Shown one piece after another: positions 54,235 through 64,000 of a stretch of 64,000 nucleotides of DNA (within the stretch, counting starts at the first letter, position 1; every line of letters starts with the position of its first letter). This DNA comes from Takakia lepidozioides. Lineage: Eukaryota; Streptophyta; Takakiopsida; Takakiales; Takakiaceae. Under the pieces are notes generated by a model. It was not told where the DNA came from. It worked only from the letters and a program-made list of their open reading frames with translations, and ran no database searches. A program made the translations under genes and the position numbers. The stretch lies in NCBI GenBank assembly GCA_030704615.1, contig CM060731.1, positions 81,264,756 through 81,328,755 on the forward strand. The letters are read 5' to 3'.

Positions 54235-54960
54235 TGTCGCGCACCTCACTTCGGTAAGCTCCCCTTCAGGTCATAGTTGCTAGCTTGATGCGCGCGCCTA
54301 ACTCCCAACCTGGCCGCCAGACCAACTTGGAGCTTCGGCTGCTCACCGGGGCATAATGGTCCCCCTTTGAACTCCCAAAGAACCCTCCACCGATTTGGAA
54401 CCAGCGGGAATTCCCTTTGGTAGTTGGCAGTCCGGAACAACTCCCCACTCTTTGGTCGCTTTCCGGCTCGCTCGCTTACTCACTAGTTTTTGGTCACCAA
54501 CGGGCTTACACCATTCTCGGGGTTACTACTCCCTATATATACTTCTGTAGCTGTCCGCGGGGGTTTCACAACCAGCCATGCCATTTTATGGCGAACCACC
54601 ACGAAAACCCTCGACTCCCGGTGATGAGTCGCGGTGAGTCTTGGCCCACTCACCACGGCCCCTATGGACCGTGATGAGTCCCAAGACTCCCCACGACTCC
54701 CACCACGAGGTCTCCGCCCCCATGGTGAGTCCTATGCCACCCCCACTAAGTCCCGCTAAGCTACCACCACCCCTTGTGGAGCCACCCCCACCGCAACCCG
54801 GTGTGCGGGGCTCCACCTAGTGAGCGCCTCCGCCTCCTTGAGTGCCTTGGGCACTCAAGGGTGCTTCAACCCCCCATACCTATCGCTGCCGCTGCCCCCA
54901 CCACAGGGGCAGCCCCTCATGTGTCCCGACCCCCTGCCCTCAAGGCAAAGGGCCGCGACA
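54235..54960 (-). repeat. 3' LTR
   Basis: 726 bp, nearly identical to 63,139-63,864. Contains a TATATATA box at 54,534. Confidence 0.93.
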
Positions 54961-55866
54961 CACACCCCTACCAACAGGGAGTCGATGTCCTCATCGACTT
55001 GTCCATTTTGTAGAAACGAACATCCAAGTTGTGGCGTCCCACATGAAGGAGTTTGTTTCCGTACCTTGGCGTCCCAGGGCAAAGAACCAAACCCCACACT
55101 TGACTCTACTCTCTACTAGCTAGTTCGGCCGACTTCCTCCAAGTCCCGGCCAGGGGTGGAGCCTCTCAAGCTCCTCCCAGTGCACTCTTCTTGGCCTTCT
55201 TCAAGGTCAAGGAACAATCCTCCCCGAGGATCGAATCGCCTTACTGCAACAACATTGCTTGCGATCGCTCCTGATGCCGCTTTTGGCATCACTTTGCGCA
55301 AGGGTTCACCTCGAACCCCTTTTGACTAGGAAGATAACCTTGAACCAACCGTGCGCCCCAATCACTACAATTGGGTCCGTCTTGGAATGCTGGCCTGAGG
55401 TACGGGAACACGTCGAAGCCGCACTACGACTTCGTCCCGAGGCTACACGATTATAGTACGTGAATGGAAGTACATAGCTTCCGCGTTAGCCCGCACTACA
55501 AGGCAACCACCTCGGTAGCGCAGTTATAGTACGCGCACGCGCCAGGTGCGCACTAGCACGTGAACTCCCAAAGAAGGTGCATGTTTCCTTGCCCCTTGGA
55601 TGGGAGTCACCCGATTTCGGCACTGCGCAAACACATGATTAACCCAATTTACCTCTCCCACTTTTGTAAGCTAGCATGCATTCTACACACTAGCCAACCA
55701 CACCATGCATTACCATTCCAAACAAAATAGGACACACAACATTTGGAACCCATTTCCTTTATAACAAATTTTTGTACAATACAAGTTTTTGCAATCGGAT
55801 TCTTGAGCTAGCTAAGCCGGGCTAAGCATGCATTTCCTCCCCCACGCTCCAAGGTTGATGTCCCCA
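54961..55866 (-). other. Element 3' non-coding region
   Basis: Lies between the pol stop and the 3' LTR. GGTAGGGGTGTG next to the LTR (54,961-54,972) is a plausible polypurine tract on the minus strand; a second purine run, GGGGGAGGAAATG, occurs near 55,835. Confidence 0.5.
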
Positions 55867-58165
55867 TCAACGCTTCTTCCGCTTTTGAGGTCGCCCTTCG
55901 AAAACTGCAACCGCCTCGGATGCGTTTCCCATTTCTGAGGCACGCACCCAAGATGCCTCCACATGATGATAGCCCTTCCATTTGACGAGATACTCCGTTT
56001 CTCGGTTCTTGAACCTCCTCGACTTAAGTACTGCCTCCACCTCGTACTCAGGTTCATTTTCATGATCCAACAGCACAGGTGGCGGACGCAACACTTGATG
56101 CCGATTCGGACGCGCTTCATCTTTGAAGTAAGGCTTCAAAAAGGAGACGTGAAATATTGGATGCACCTTGCTGTTTGCCGGCAGCTCCAATTCATACACA
56201 TCCTCATTCATAACCTTCCGGATGCGAAAGGGTCCCGCATACGGAGGTACGAACTTTGGACTCACTTCCGGAGGTAGTCGGAAATTCTTGATGTTCAACC
56301 AGACCTCCGTGCCTGCCTCAAACTTCACTTCCTTCTGCTTCCGATTCGCCTGCCTTTCATACCGTTTCATAGCTTTGGCAATGTTATACTTTGCGAGCTT
56401 CAACAAACGCTCGCGTTTTTCTAGTACCGCCGCTACTGCCGGTTCCTCAACGTCCTGGGCGGCCCAACTTGTCGGCACCAAAGGTGCTTTTCCATAGACC
56501 AATACAAAAGGGGAAACTCCCGTTGCGGAGTGTTCTGTGTTATTATAATAGAACTCTGCCGCGTCTAAGTGTTCCACCCAGTCTGTTTGGTCTGCCGACA
56601 CGTAATTCCACAAGATCTGCTTCACTACGGAATTCATTCTTTCTGTTTGGCCGTCGGTCGTAGGTCGGAAGGCAGTGCTCATCTTCAGCCTCGTCCCCAT
56701 CTTCTTCCAAAGTGCCCTCCAAAATTTACTTGTAAACTTTGGATCGTGGTCCGAGACAATATCCTTTGGGACTCCATGATGCTTTAAGACGTGGGCGAAG
56801 TAAAGTCGCCCTGTTTCCTGCGCCGTTGCCGTCTCCTTGGTGGGGATGAAATGACCCATTTTACTGAACCTATCCACCACCACCATGATTGCATCGAATC
56901 CTTTTGACAGCGGCATAGCAGTCATGAAATCCATCGAGACGCTTTCCCAAGTCCCTCTGGAATCGGCAAGGGTTGTAACAGCCCCGCTTGCTTTTTGTAC
57001 TCGCTCCGGTTTTGTTGGCATGTGGTACATGTCTTGACATACTCCTCTGCCTCCTCCCTCAGTTTGGGCCAGAAATACTCTTTCTTCAAGAGTGTCGCAG
57101 TGCGCTTGGCTCCGCCGTGGCCCGCAAGCGAGCTATCATGGCATTCTCTCAAGAGGCTATCTCTGATTCCTCCCTTCGGCACGTAGAGACGCTTTTGCTT
57201 ATACTGGAGCAGTCCATTTTGCAAGTGGAACTGCGATTTAACCCCCATCCTCAAGTCCTGCATCACGGACTTCGCCAGCTCATCCTTCCGGCAAGCCTTC
57301 CGGATCTTCCTTTGGAGCGCCGTCTCGCCCTTGTACACCAACAAGAGCTGCTGCTTTCTACTTAAAGCATCGGCTACCACGTTGTCTCGTCCCGGTTTGT
57401 ACTGGATATCCACGTCGAACACTGCCAAAGTATCTTGTCACCTAAGTTGTTTTGGGGACAACTTGGGCTGCGTGGCAAAATACTTCACCATGACATTGTC
57501 CGTGAACACCTTCATTGGGTTGGAACCAACATAGTGGCGCCAAAGCTCAAGACAGTGCACCACCGCCTTCATCTCTTTCTCGTGCGTCGGCCACCGTCGC
57601 TCTACTTCATTCAGTTTCTTACTTTCGTAAGCCACTGGACGTCCATCTTGCATCAGTACACCCCCAATCGCGAAGTCCGACGCATCTGTATGTATCTCGA
57701 ATGGACGATCGAACTCTGGGATTTTCAAGACTGGAGCTTCCGCCATCCGCTGCTTCAATTCAGCAAAAGCTTGGCCACACAAGGTGTTCCATACCCAGAC
57801 TTTGGATTTACACAGAAGGTCTGACAACGGCCCCGCGATCTTGGCGAAATTTCTCACATACTTCCTGTAATAGGAGGCGAGTCCTAGGAAGGATCGCACT
57901 CCCGGGACCGAAGTCGGAGGCTCCCAGTCCAAGATCGCCCTCACCTTTCTGTCATCCATTTTGATCCCATCCTGTGTAATCACATGCCCCAGGAACTCCA
58001 CTTTTGTGACCCCGAATTCGCACTTTGAAGCTTTGGCATACAGCTTCCCTTCCCGCAATTTTTGGAACACCCTTTTGAGGTGCTCCAGGTGCTCCTCCTT
58101 TGTTTTCGAATACACCAAGATGTCGTCGATATACACGATCACAAAGTCATCCAACCACTCCTGGA
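55867..58165 (-). pseudogene. Chromovirus pol: RT palm, RNase H, integrase, chromodomain
   Basis: From 58,160: RT beginning at EWLDDFVIVYIDDILVYS (YIDD catalytic box, 58,133), GVTKVEFLGHVI, RSFLGLASYYRKYV; RNase H with IHTDASDFAIGGVL and YESKKLNEVERRWPTHEKE; integrase zinc region (HDSSLAGHGGAKRT, then CTTCQ), DDE residues in SMDFMTAMP, VSDHDPKF and GQTERMNS; chromodomain YEVEAVLKSRRF and EYLVKWKGYHHVEASWV near 56,050-55,930; TGA at 55,866. Chromodomains direct integration to modified chromatin. Defects: a TGA near 57,440 where Trp is expected and a frameshift near 57,000. The RT fingers, and everything between gag and the palm, are absent. Confidence 0.93.
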
Positions 58166-59244
58166 ACTGAGGTCCTCTCTGCCCTTCCCTGAGCTTCACC
58201 TGAGCCCCCTTGTTGCCTTGAGCACGTTGAGGTAGTGGTTGGCTAGGAGCACCACTACCCCGTGGCGTCTCCTTAGCAAATCCCACCATGACCACTCGTT
58301 CCTCCACCATGTTGAGCTCTATCCGCTCTGCCAGCAAAAACACATTTGCTAAGGTGGGTTGGGCCGCTTGTAGGAGAGTTGCATCCCGCACCCTTCTCCT
58401 CAGCTCCTTGCCAATATCCCATACCAGAATTGGACTGCCTGAGCTTCCGTAACCCCTTGGGTTACATTTATCAAGCGCCTCATGCGAGTGTAAGCCTCCC
58501 TCAAGCTCTCGGTCGGCTTCCGTTGGAACTCTTGCAAGCTCCGCAACTTCTCTGTCCTCACCCCTTGGTGGTTCCCTCTCAACTCTTCGAAGAACTCCAC
58601 AACAGGGTTGAAGGCAGGCACGGGTACTAGTGATGGTGCGGTAGTGGCTTGGGTGACGTCGTAGCTACTGTACCACCAGTCCCACTAGTCCCTCTGCTAC
58701 TTGCTGAAGCTGCCGGTGCAGCGGCAGGTGCAGCCACTGCCCTCGTGGCTCTAGTGCCCCTAGTGATGGAGACATAGTCGGGTGACCAGTACATCCTCCA
58801 CTCTTCGATCTCAACCTCATGCCCCCGCCTGAACTCATGGTAATCATCCATAGGCGGCCCCTCAAGGTGCTGAAACAGCCCCTACCATGCCATGAAAGGC
58901 GTAAATAGTTGTGGATTGCGCATTTGCTGCAAATCACACCAACTATCAAACTCTTGGATAAAATCATCCAACTCGATGGTGCCCACTGCCCCAGAGTACC
59001 TTCGTGGCCCCTTGGTAGCTCCATACATCTCCTCCATTGTGTCCCACAACAATGGCAAAGAAACAACTTGCACCGCCGGTATGAGTCCTCCTGATTCACA
59101 ATCCGAATCAGAACCTTCCGTGGAAGACACAGGAGGTGAAGGTGGCCTAAACCGCACACCTCGTCTCGTGTACCCACTAGTATTGCTAGTGCTCGAACCG
59201 GCACTGTCCCCAGCAACTAGTGGCACCTCCGTGTTGACACTCAA
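58160..59244 (-). pseudogene. Gag related to the methyltransferase-type element, fused in frame to RT
   Basis: Matches the gag at 18.4-19.8 kb: TRRGVRFRPPSPP, WDTMEEMYGATKGP, GTIELDDFIQEFDSW, DDYHEFRRGHEVEIEEWRMY, FNPVVEFFEELRGNHQGVR, SLREAYTRMRRLI. It ends before the zinc knuckles at RGPQFQ (58,163) and continues directly into RT without a frame change. Breaks: a stop at 58,882, frame changes near 58,620 and 58,400. There is no ATG at the expected start (TTG at 59,244). The fusion removes zinc knuckles, protease and half of RT. Confidence 0.88.
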
Positions 59245-59299
59245 CCGGTCATGAACATGTCCCTAACCCCCTCTCCACAAGGTAACCGGGTAGAGAACC

Positions 59300-59670
59300 T
59301 GTTGCGGCTTATGGTTTGGAATACTAAGTTCCTAACATAGCCTACACCTGTACTTGCATCCACCGCAAGCACTCCTATGGTTGGCTGGTCATCACCTCCA
59401 ACCTCACCACATGAGAAACAATGATGGTCTGGCTGGTCATCACCCCAGCCTCACCATCGACAGCATGCTCTAGGACTGGCCGGTGATCAAATCCGGACCA
59501 ATCACCTATAAAAACAAGCGCCCACACAAAACTAGCATGGCGCACAGTCAAGCATGCAGGTATGGAGGGGATCCAAACACAAGAAATCAGAACGACAACT
59601 CCCCCACACCAAAAACAACTCCACGGTGTTGCTCCTGCAAGGACACCCCAGCCCAAACCCGGACTGACTT
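59300..59670 (-). repeat. Gag leader shared with 19,840-20,300
   Basis: See the matching region at 19.84 kb. Homology therefore extends through both the leader and gag and then stops, marking a block exchange. Confidence 0.75.
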
Positions 59671-59894
59671 TTGCCTCCACCTACGGAAAGGTCTTGGCCT
59701 AATGAGAGGGTGGAAACTACGAGGAAGAGAAGCTAAAGCAATGCCTAACCCCAGCATGCCCTCATCCCAACACTCTTCCTCTCCTCTCTTCCCTCACTTG
59801 CATGACCATGGGAATATCATGAAGATACTCCTCAAACCGCCCTCCACGAGCTTCAAAATTCGGCCTTCCAGACCACATGCCAGTCCTTAGGCAG

Positions 59895-61350
59895 TCCACC
59901 AGTGCCTCCATGAGTCAGCACAGGCCGTCCACAGGTCAGCACGGGCCACCACAGACCAGCACAGGCCCACACAGCTCACTGATCACAGCCGTCACAGTCC
60001 CACAGGCCACTGGGCACAGCCTGTCACAGCCCCTCATAGCCCGTCACAGCTCCAAAGCCTCAGGCACGGCCCGTCACAGCCCGTCACAGCCCCAAAGGCC
60101 TCAGGCACGGCCTGTCACAGCCCCTCACAGCCCCTCACAGCCCGTCACAGCCTCAAAGGCCTCAGGCACGGCCCGTCACAGCCCGTCACAGCCCCAAAGG
60201 CCTCAGGCACGGCCTGTCACAGCCCCTCACAGCCCGTCACAGCCTCAAAGGCCTAAGGCACGGCCTGTCACAGCCCCTCACAGCCCATCACAGCCCAAAG
60301 GCCATGGGCACAGCCTGTCACAGCCCCTCACAGCCCGTCACAGCCTCAAAGGCCTCAGGCACGGCCTGTCACAGCCCCTCACAGCCCATCACAGCCCCAA
60401 AGGCCATGGGCACAGCCTGTCACAGCCCCGCACAGCCCGTCACAGCCCCATAGGCCACTGGGCACAGCCTGTCACAGCCCCTCACAGCCCCAAAGGCCAC
60501 GGGCACAGCCTGTCACAGCCCCTCACAGCCCGTCACAGCCCCACAGGCCTCAGGCACGGCCTGACACAACCCCTCACAGCCCGTCACAGCCCCAAAGGCT
60601 TCAGGCACGGCCTGTCACAGCCCCTCACAGCCCATCACAGCCCCAAAGGCCATGGGCACAGCCCGTCACAGCCCGTCACAGCCCGTCACAGCCTCAAAGG
60701 CCTCAGGCACGGCCTGTCACAGCCCCTCACAGCCCCAAAGGCCACGGGCACAGCCCGTCACAGCCCCACAGGCCTCAGGCACGGCCTGACACAGCCCCTC
60801 ACAGCCCGTCACAGCCCCTCACAAACCCGTCACAGCCTCAAAGGCCTTAGGCACGGCCTGTCACAGCCCCTCACAGCCCATCACAGCCCCAAAGGCCATG
60901 GGCACAGCCCCTCACAGCCCCTCACAGCCTCAAAGGCCTCAGGCACGGCCTGTCACAGCCCCTCACAACCCATCACAGCCCCAAAGGCCATGGGCACAGC
61001 CTGTCACAGCCCATCTCAGCCCCACAGGCCACTGGGCACAGCCAGTCACAGCCCCGCACAGCCCTCACAGCCCCACAGGCCACTGGGCACAGCCTGTCAC
61101 AGCCCCGCACAGCACCACAGGCCACTGGGCACAGCCTGTCACAGCCCATCACAGCCCCACAGGCCTCAGGCACGGCCTGACACAGCCCCTCACAGCCCCT
61201 CACAGCCCCACATGCCTCAGGCACGGCCTGTCACAGCCCCTCACAGCCCCAAAGGCCATGGGCACAGCCTGTCACAGCCCCTCACAGCCTCAAAGGCCTT
61301 AGGCACGGCCTGTCACAGCCCCTCACAGCCCATCACAGCCCCATCCATGG
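59895..61350. repeat. GC-rich minisatellite in the element leader
   Basis: Irregular tandem array of CACAGCCC(C/G)TCACAGCC and CAAAGGCC(T/A)(C/T)(A/G)GGCAC phrases, with a basic unit of about 15-51 bp, over roughly 1.45 kb. The plus frame stays open for 496 codons (Ser-Gln-Pro-His-rich), but this is antisense to the element and is explained by a repeat lacking stop codons. Confidence 0.92.
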
Positions 61351-61789
61351 CCGCTCTGGCAGTTTAGCCATTTCTCCAAGGGGTTTAGCCACGCCAAGCT
61401 AGGGTTTGTGTCTCTTGGACTCTAGGCTTCTTTCCACTGAGCTATGGCGGCTGTGAGGAAATCAGCAAGGTATTCTTGCTCTTTTGGCTCCCACACACCA
61501 CCATAGTAGCCCTAAGCCATGAGGTGGTTGCCACAAACCAAGCCTTCTTTCTCACTTAGCCTCCCCAAACACGCCACTAAACTCAATGCAACCAAGCCCT
61601 GCTGGTTCCCAGCCCTTGTGAGCACTCATTCAAGCACTCTCCTTGGCCATAGCATCTGTCTTAGAGCCTATTCCAGCCCCCTACACCTGCTACTTCAAGA
61701 GTTGCTCTCCCTTCAAGCTTGAAGTTGAAACCCCAACTCACATAGGCCCTACAAGTGCTTTTCTTTCACTCCAAGTGGAAACCAGCCCT
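61351..61789. other. Element leader, unique part
   Basis: Within the LTR element; no supported gene. Confidence 0.5.
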
Positions 61790-62068
61790 AGACCTTCCGT
61801 TCTAGCTCTCTAAAGCTTGAAAACAAGAGCCTCAATGGGCTGAAGGCATGCTCCACACATGCCCCACTCTCACCATAAGAGAATCAGCTCCTTTGCTTCA
61901 TTTCTTGCACCCACAAACCTGAAAATACAAGCTTCAGCAGGCTGAAAGCATGCTCCACATGCCCTACAGGGAAACCAGCCCCTTCCTTCCTTTCTTGCAC
62001 TCCCACACCTGAAAGTGCAAGCCTTCACCAGGCTGATAGCATGCTCCACACATGCAACCTCTTCACAC
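61790..62068. repeat. About 110-bp tandem repeat, three diverged copies
   Basis: CAGGCTGA-AGCATGCTCCACA with TTTCTTGCAC-CCCACA-CCTGAAA recurs at about 61,840, 61,935 and 62,030. Confidence 0.75.
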
Positions 62069-62689
62069 AAGAGATATCAGCCCCCTATCTTGGCTCCTTG
62101 GTTCCTTGATGCTCTCTAAGACAAGACTAAGCACTCCACAGCCTTTGCCAAGCTCCTGAAACCCTAAGGCTTACATTTCCAGCCACAAGACACTTTTCTT
62201 GTGGTGCAAGAACTCTTCTTCCAAGCTCTGAAACCCTAGGTGCACATTCCATGGCCTTGTCGCACCTCTTAGCTCCTGTTCCAGCCCTGCTCTCGCCATG
62301 ACAAGAGCCCTCTCAATGCTGAAGCTCGAGATTGAAACCCAATCTCACCATACTCCACAAAGTGCACTGATTTGCCCCAAGCCAAATCAGCCCTTTCGCT
62401 TGGTCCTGCAATCCTTCACACAATGAAAGCTCGCATTCCCAAGTCCAGTTCTCAGCTTTGCCACCAAAACCACTATAACATGCTCTTGACTGGTCCTCTT
62501 CCCAATCGTGCTTGCTCATGCATGTACACAATCTGAAACCATCAAGGTGCTCTGGAATTACCTGCAGTATGGTGCTTTCATCTCTGAAGCTGAAGATCGA
62601 ATGCCAAGGTTTACCACCTCGTAACCCACATCGCCTCCGCTTCTAACAACCAAGAGTTCCACGGTGCTCCTTGCATAACAACTTGGTTT
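62069..62689. other. Element leader, no gene
   Basis: Only repeated short phrases (CTCCTG, GAAACCCTA); nothing coding. Confidence 0.45.
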
Positions 62690-63120
62690 CTCTCATTCTC
62701 AAGCAAAAACCACAAGTGCTACAACTAACTCGTCTCTAGCACTCATAGATACGAGCTGATCTTTCTCGAGTGATAAAGAAGAAGAATACAAGCACGAGCT
62801 CACAAATCTGAAGCATAAACTCATGCATATATAACATCATCACTCAAATACAAGTCAAGCCAAGTGCACCCCACGCCATGGGGAATCCACACTACGGCGC
62901 CATAGCTAGGCGCGGTGAGGCTCAACTCGAGAAAGATGAGCCTTCCGCGCTTGCCGTGAAGATAACCACTCCAGGGCCTAAATCTGCCTTGACCCCTGGA
63001 TTGACACTTGGGCCAATCCCAAATGTCAATATGTAAAAGCTAGCTATTTCCTAGCTAGTTTCACTCTAGTGGTAAAATAACTTGACAAGGCCAATCCCAA
63101 GGACGATCACGTATTGAACT
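62690..63120. repeat. LTR-element leader family, copy 3
   Basis: Immediately behind the primer-binding site in transcriptional order; related to 34,986-35,455 and to the interior of the TRIM-like element. Confidence 0.65.
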
Positions 63121-63124
63121 CTAA

Positions 63125-63136
63125 GCTCTGATACCA
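63125..63136 (-). other. Primer-binding site for initiator tRNA-Met
   Basis: On the minus strand TGGTATCAGAGC, the classic plant LTR-element site complementary to the tRNA-iMet 3' end, begins two bases inside the 5' LTR border. Confidence 0.95.
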
Positions 63137-63138
63137 AG

Positions 63139-63864
63139 TATCGCGCACCTCACTTCGGTAAGCTCCCCTTCAGGTCATAGTTGCTAGCTTGATGCGCGCG
63201 CCTAACTCCCAACCTGGCCGCCGGACCAACTTGGAGCTTCGGCTGCTCATCGGGGCATAACGGTCCCCCTTTGAACTCCCAAAGAACCCTCCACCGATTT
63301 GGAACCAGCGGGAATTCCCTTTGGTAGTTGGCAGTCCGGAACAGCTCCCCACTCTTTGGTCGCTTTTCGGCTCGCTCGCTTACTCACTAGTTTTTGGTCA
63401 CGAATGGGTTTGCACCGTTCTCGGGGTTACCACTCCCTATATATACTTCTGTAGCTGTCCGCGGGGGTTTCACAACCAGCCATGCCATTTTATGGCGAAC
63501 CACCACGAAAACCCTCGACTCCCGGTGATGAGTCGCGGTGAGTCTTGGCCCACTCACCGCGGCCCGTATGGACCGTGATGAGTCCCAAGACTCCCCACGA
63601 CTCCCACCACGAGGTCTCCGCCCCCATGTTGAGTCCTATGCCACCCCCACTAAGTCCCGCTAAGCTACCACCACCCCTTGTGGAGCCACCCCCACCGCAA
63701 CCCGGTGTGCGGGGCTCCACCTAGTGAGCGCCTCCGCCTCCTTGAGTGCCTTGGGCACTCAAGGGTGCTTCAGCCCCCCATACCTATTGCTGCCGCTGCC
63801 CCCACCACAGGGGCAGCCCCTCATGTGTCCCGACCCCTTGCCCTCAAGGCAAAGGACCGCGACA
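63139..63864 (-). repeat. 5' LTR
   Basis: 726 bp; TATATATA at 63,438 is the likely core promoter for minus-strand transcription. Its inner terminal base pair is mutated (TG to TA on the plus strand). Confidence 0.93.
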
Positions 63865-63869
63865 GTAGG
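63865..63869. repeat. Target-site duplication GTAGG, right
   Basis: Matches 54,230-54,234. Confidence 0.9.
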
Positions 63870-64000
63870 AGACGCATCCTTTGGTTGCTAGATAGCAACC
63901 TCTTGGGCCTTGTCCGCCCACCCTGATTGTGGCGTAGCCTCCACTTGCTCCGCCATAGCCACCTTGAGAACATCTTCTGGGGAAGAAACATCGTTAACCT
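63865..64000 (-). pseudogene. Copy 2 of the methyltransferase-type retroelement: linker before RT
   Basis: Minus frame reads SSPEDVLKVAMAEQ, then AQEVAI-stop-QPKDASPT, matching the AQEVAA-stop-QPRDASS linker of copy 1, and would join at the target duplication to FKPGVPKVVV at 54,229. The TAG is at 63,890-63,888, followed by CAACCA. The methyltransferase domain of this copy should begin just right of the window. Confidence 0.8.

Larger units (their letters stand above)
54235..63864 (-). mobile_element. Complete LTR retrotransposon (chromovirus pol, foreign gag)
   Basis: 9,630 bp: LTRs of 726 bp at both ends (about 19 differences by eye, some 97% identical, mostly transitions), ends TGTCGCG...CGCGACA, GTAGG target duplication, tRNA-iMet primer-binding site beside the right LTR, so transcription runs right to left. 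The internal part holds a tandem-repeat leader, gag, and pol with RT palm, RNase H, integrase and chromodomain. It is inserted in copy 2 of the methyltransferase-type retroelement; removing it restores that reading frame. Lacking protease and the N-terminal RT, it must depend on other elements. Confidence 0.93.

Noticed and set aside
59877-61367. 496-residue secreted or structural Ser/Gln/Pro/His-rich protein
   Set aside because: It is a stop-free GC-rich minisatellite antisense to the retroelement; no start or domain supports translation.
254-64000. Non-standard genetic code with TAG as glutamine
   Set aside because: The broken frames also carry TGA, TAA and frameshifts, PIN/MSH1/MULE indicate a streptophyte with the standard code, and CHG deamination explains the TAG excess.

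Overview
This is a repeat-dominated nuclear window from a green-plant-lineage (streptophyte) genome. The host-type genes are a PIN auxin-efflux carrier, the last ATPase exon of a plant MSH1 (organellar MutS) and a PPR relic. The rest is Ty3/gypsy and chromodomain LTR elements, a plant-type LINE, hAT and MULE transposases, and GT-AG introns of roughly 85-140 bp. My best guess is a charophyte alga such as Chara; that is an inference from general resemblance and was not checked.

Layout. 0.25-1.6 kb is a decayed Ty3/gypsy integrase. 3.7-4.0 kb is a PPR fragment. 4.15-6.76 kb is a broken transposase of the DUF7869-like kind between long inverted repeats. 7.2-12.4 kb is a hAT transposase whose N-terminal half is inverted relative to its C-terminal half, bracketed by two mirror-image arrays of a hairpin repeat; a tRNA-derived SINE sits in the right array. 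12.8-13.7 kb is an unrecognised decayed ORF. 14.3-14.8 kb is a 500-N assembly gap. 14.8-20.3 kb (minus strand) is a Ty3/gypsy element with gag, protease, a C5-cytosine DNA methyltransferase domain and reverse transcriptase, in that order. 22.6-26.6 kb (minus) is a MULE transposase with a GCM/FLYWCH-like zinc finger and a SWIM finger. 26.7-29.3 kb is a satellite of about 22 units, each carrying a near-perfect hairpin closed by a GCAA tetraloop. 29.46-33.57 kb (plus) is a nine-exon gene joining a ParB-like domain to a beta-class N4/N6 DNA methylase fold. 36.4-38.2 kb is another Ty3/gypsy pol, 38.3-39.8 kb a LINE, 41.3-43.2 kb a second MULE. 43.3-44.2 kb is an MSH1 exon. 46.9-47.6 kb is a MITE-like element. 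48.2-51.5 kb (minus) is the PIN gene. 53.6-54.23 kb plus 63.87-64.0 kb is a second, nested copy of the methyltransferase-type retroelement, carrying a PHD finger. It is split by a complete LTR retrotransposon (54,235-63,864; two 726-bp LTRs, tRNA-iMet primer site, GTAGG target duplication).

How the parts relate. The clearest theme is mobile DNA carrying DNA-modification and chromatin modules: a cytosine methyltransferase between protease and RT, a PHD finger behind integrase, a chromodomain in the chromovirus, and a ParB/N4-N6-methylase gene head-to-head with a MULE across a hairpin satellite. Most retroelement ORFs are broken. Many of the internal stops are TAG where glutamine (CAG) would fit, so they may be deamination scars. 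One TAG recurs at the same site in two copies, in a known readthrough context.
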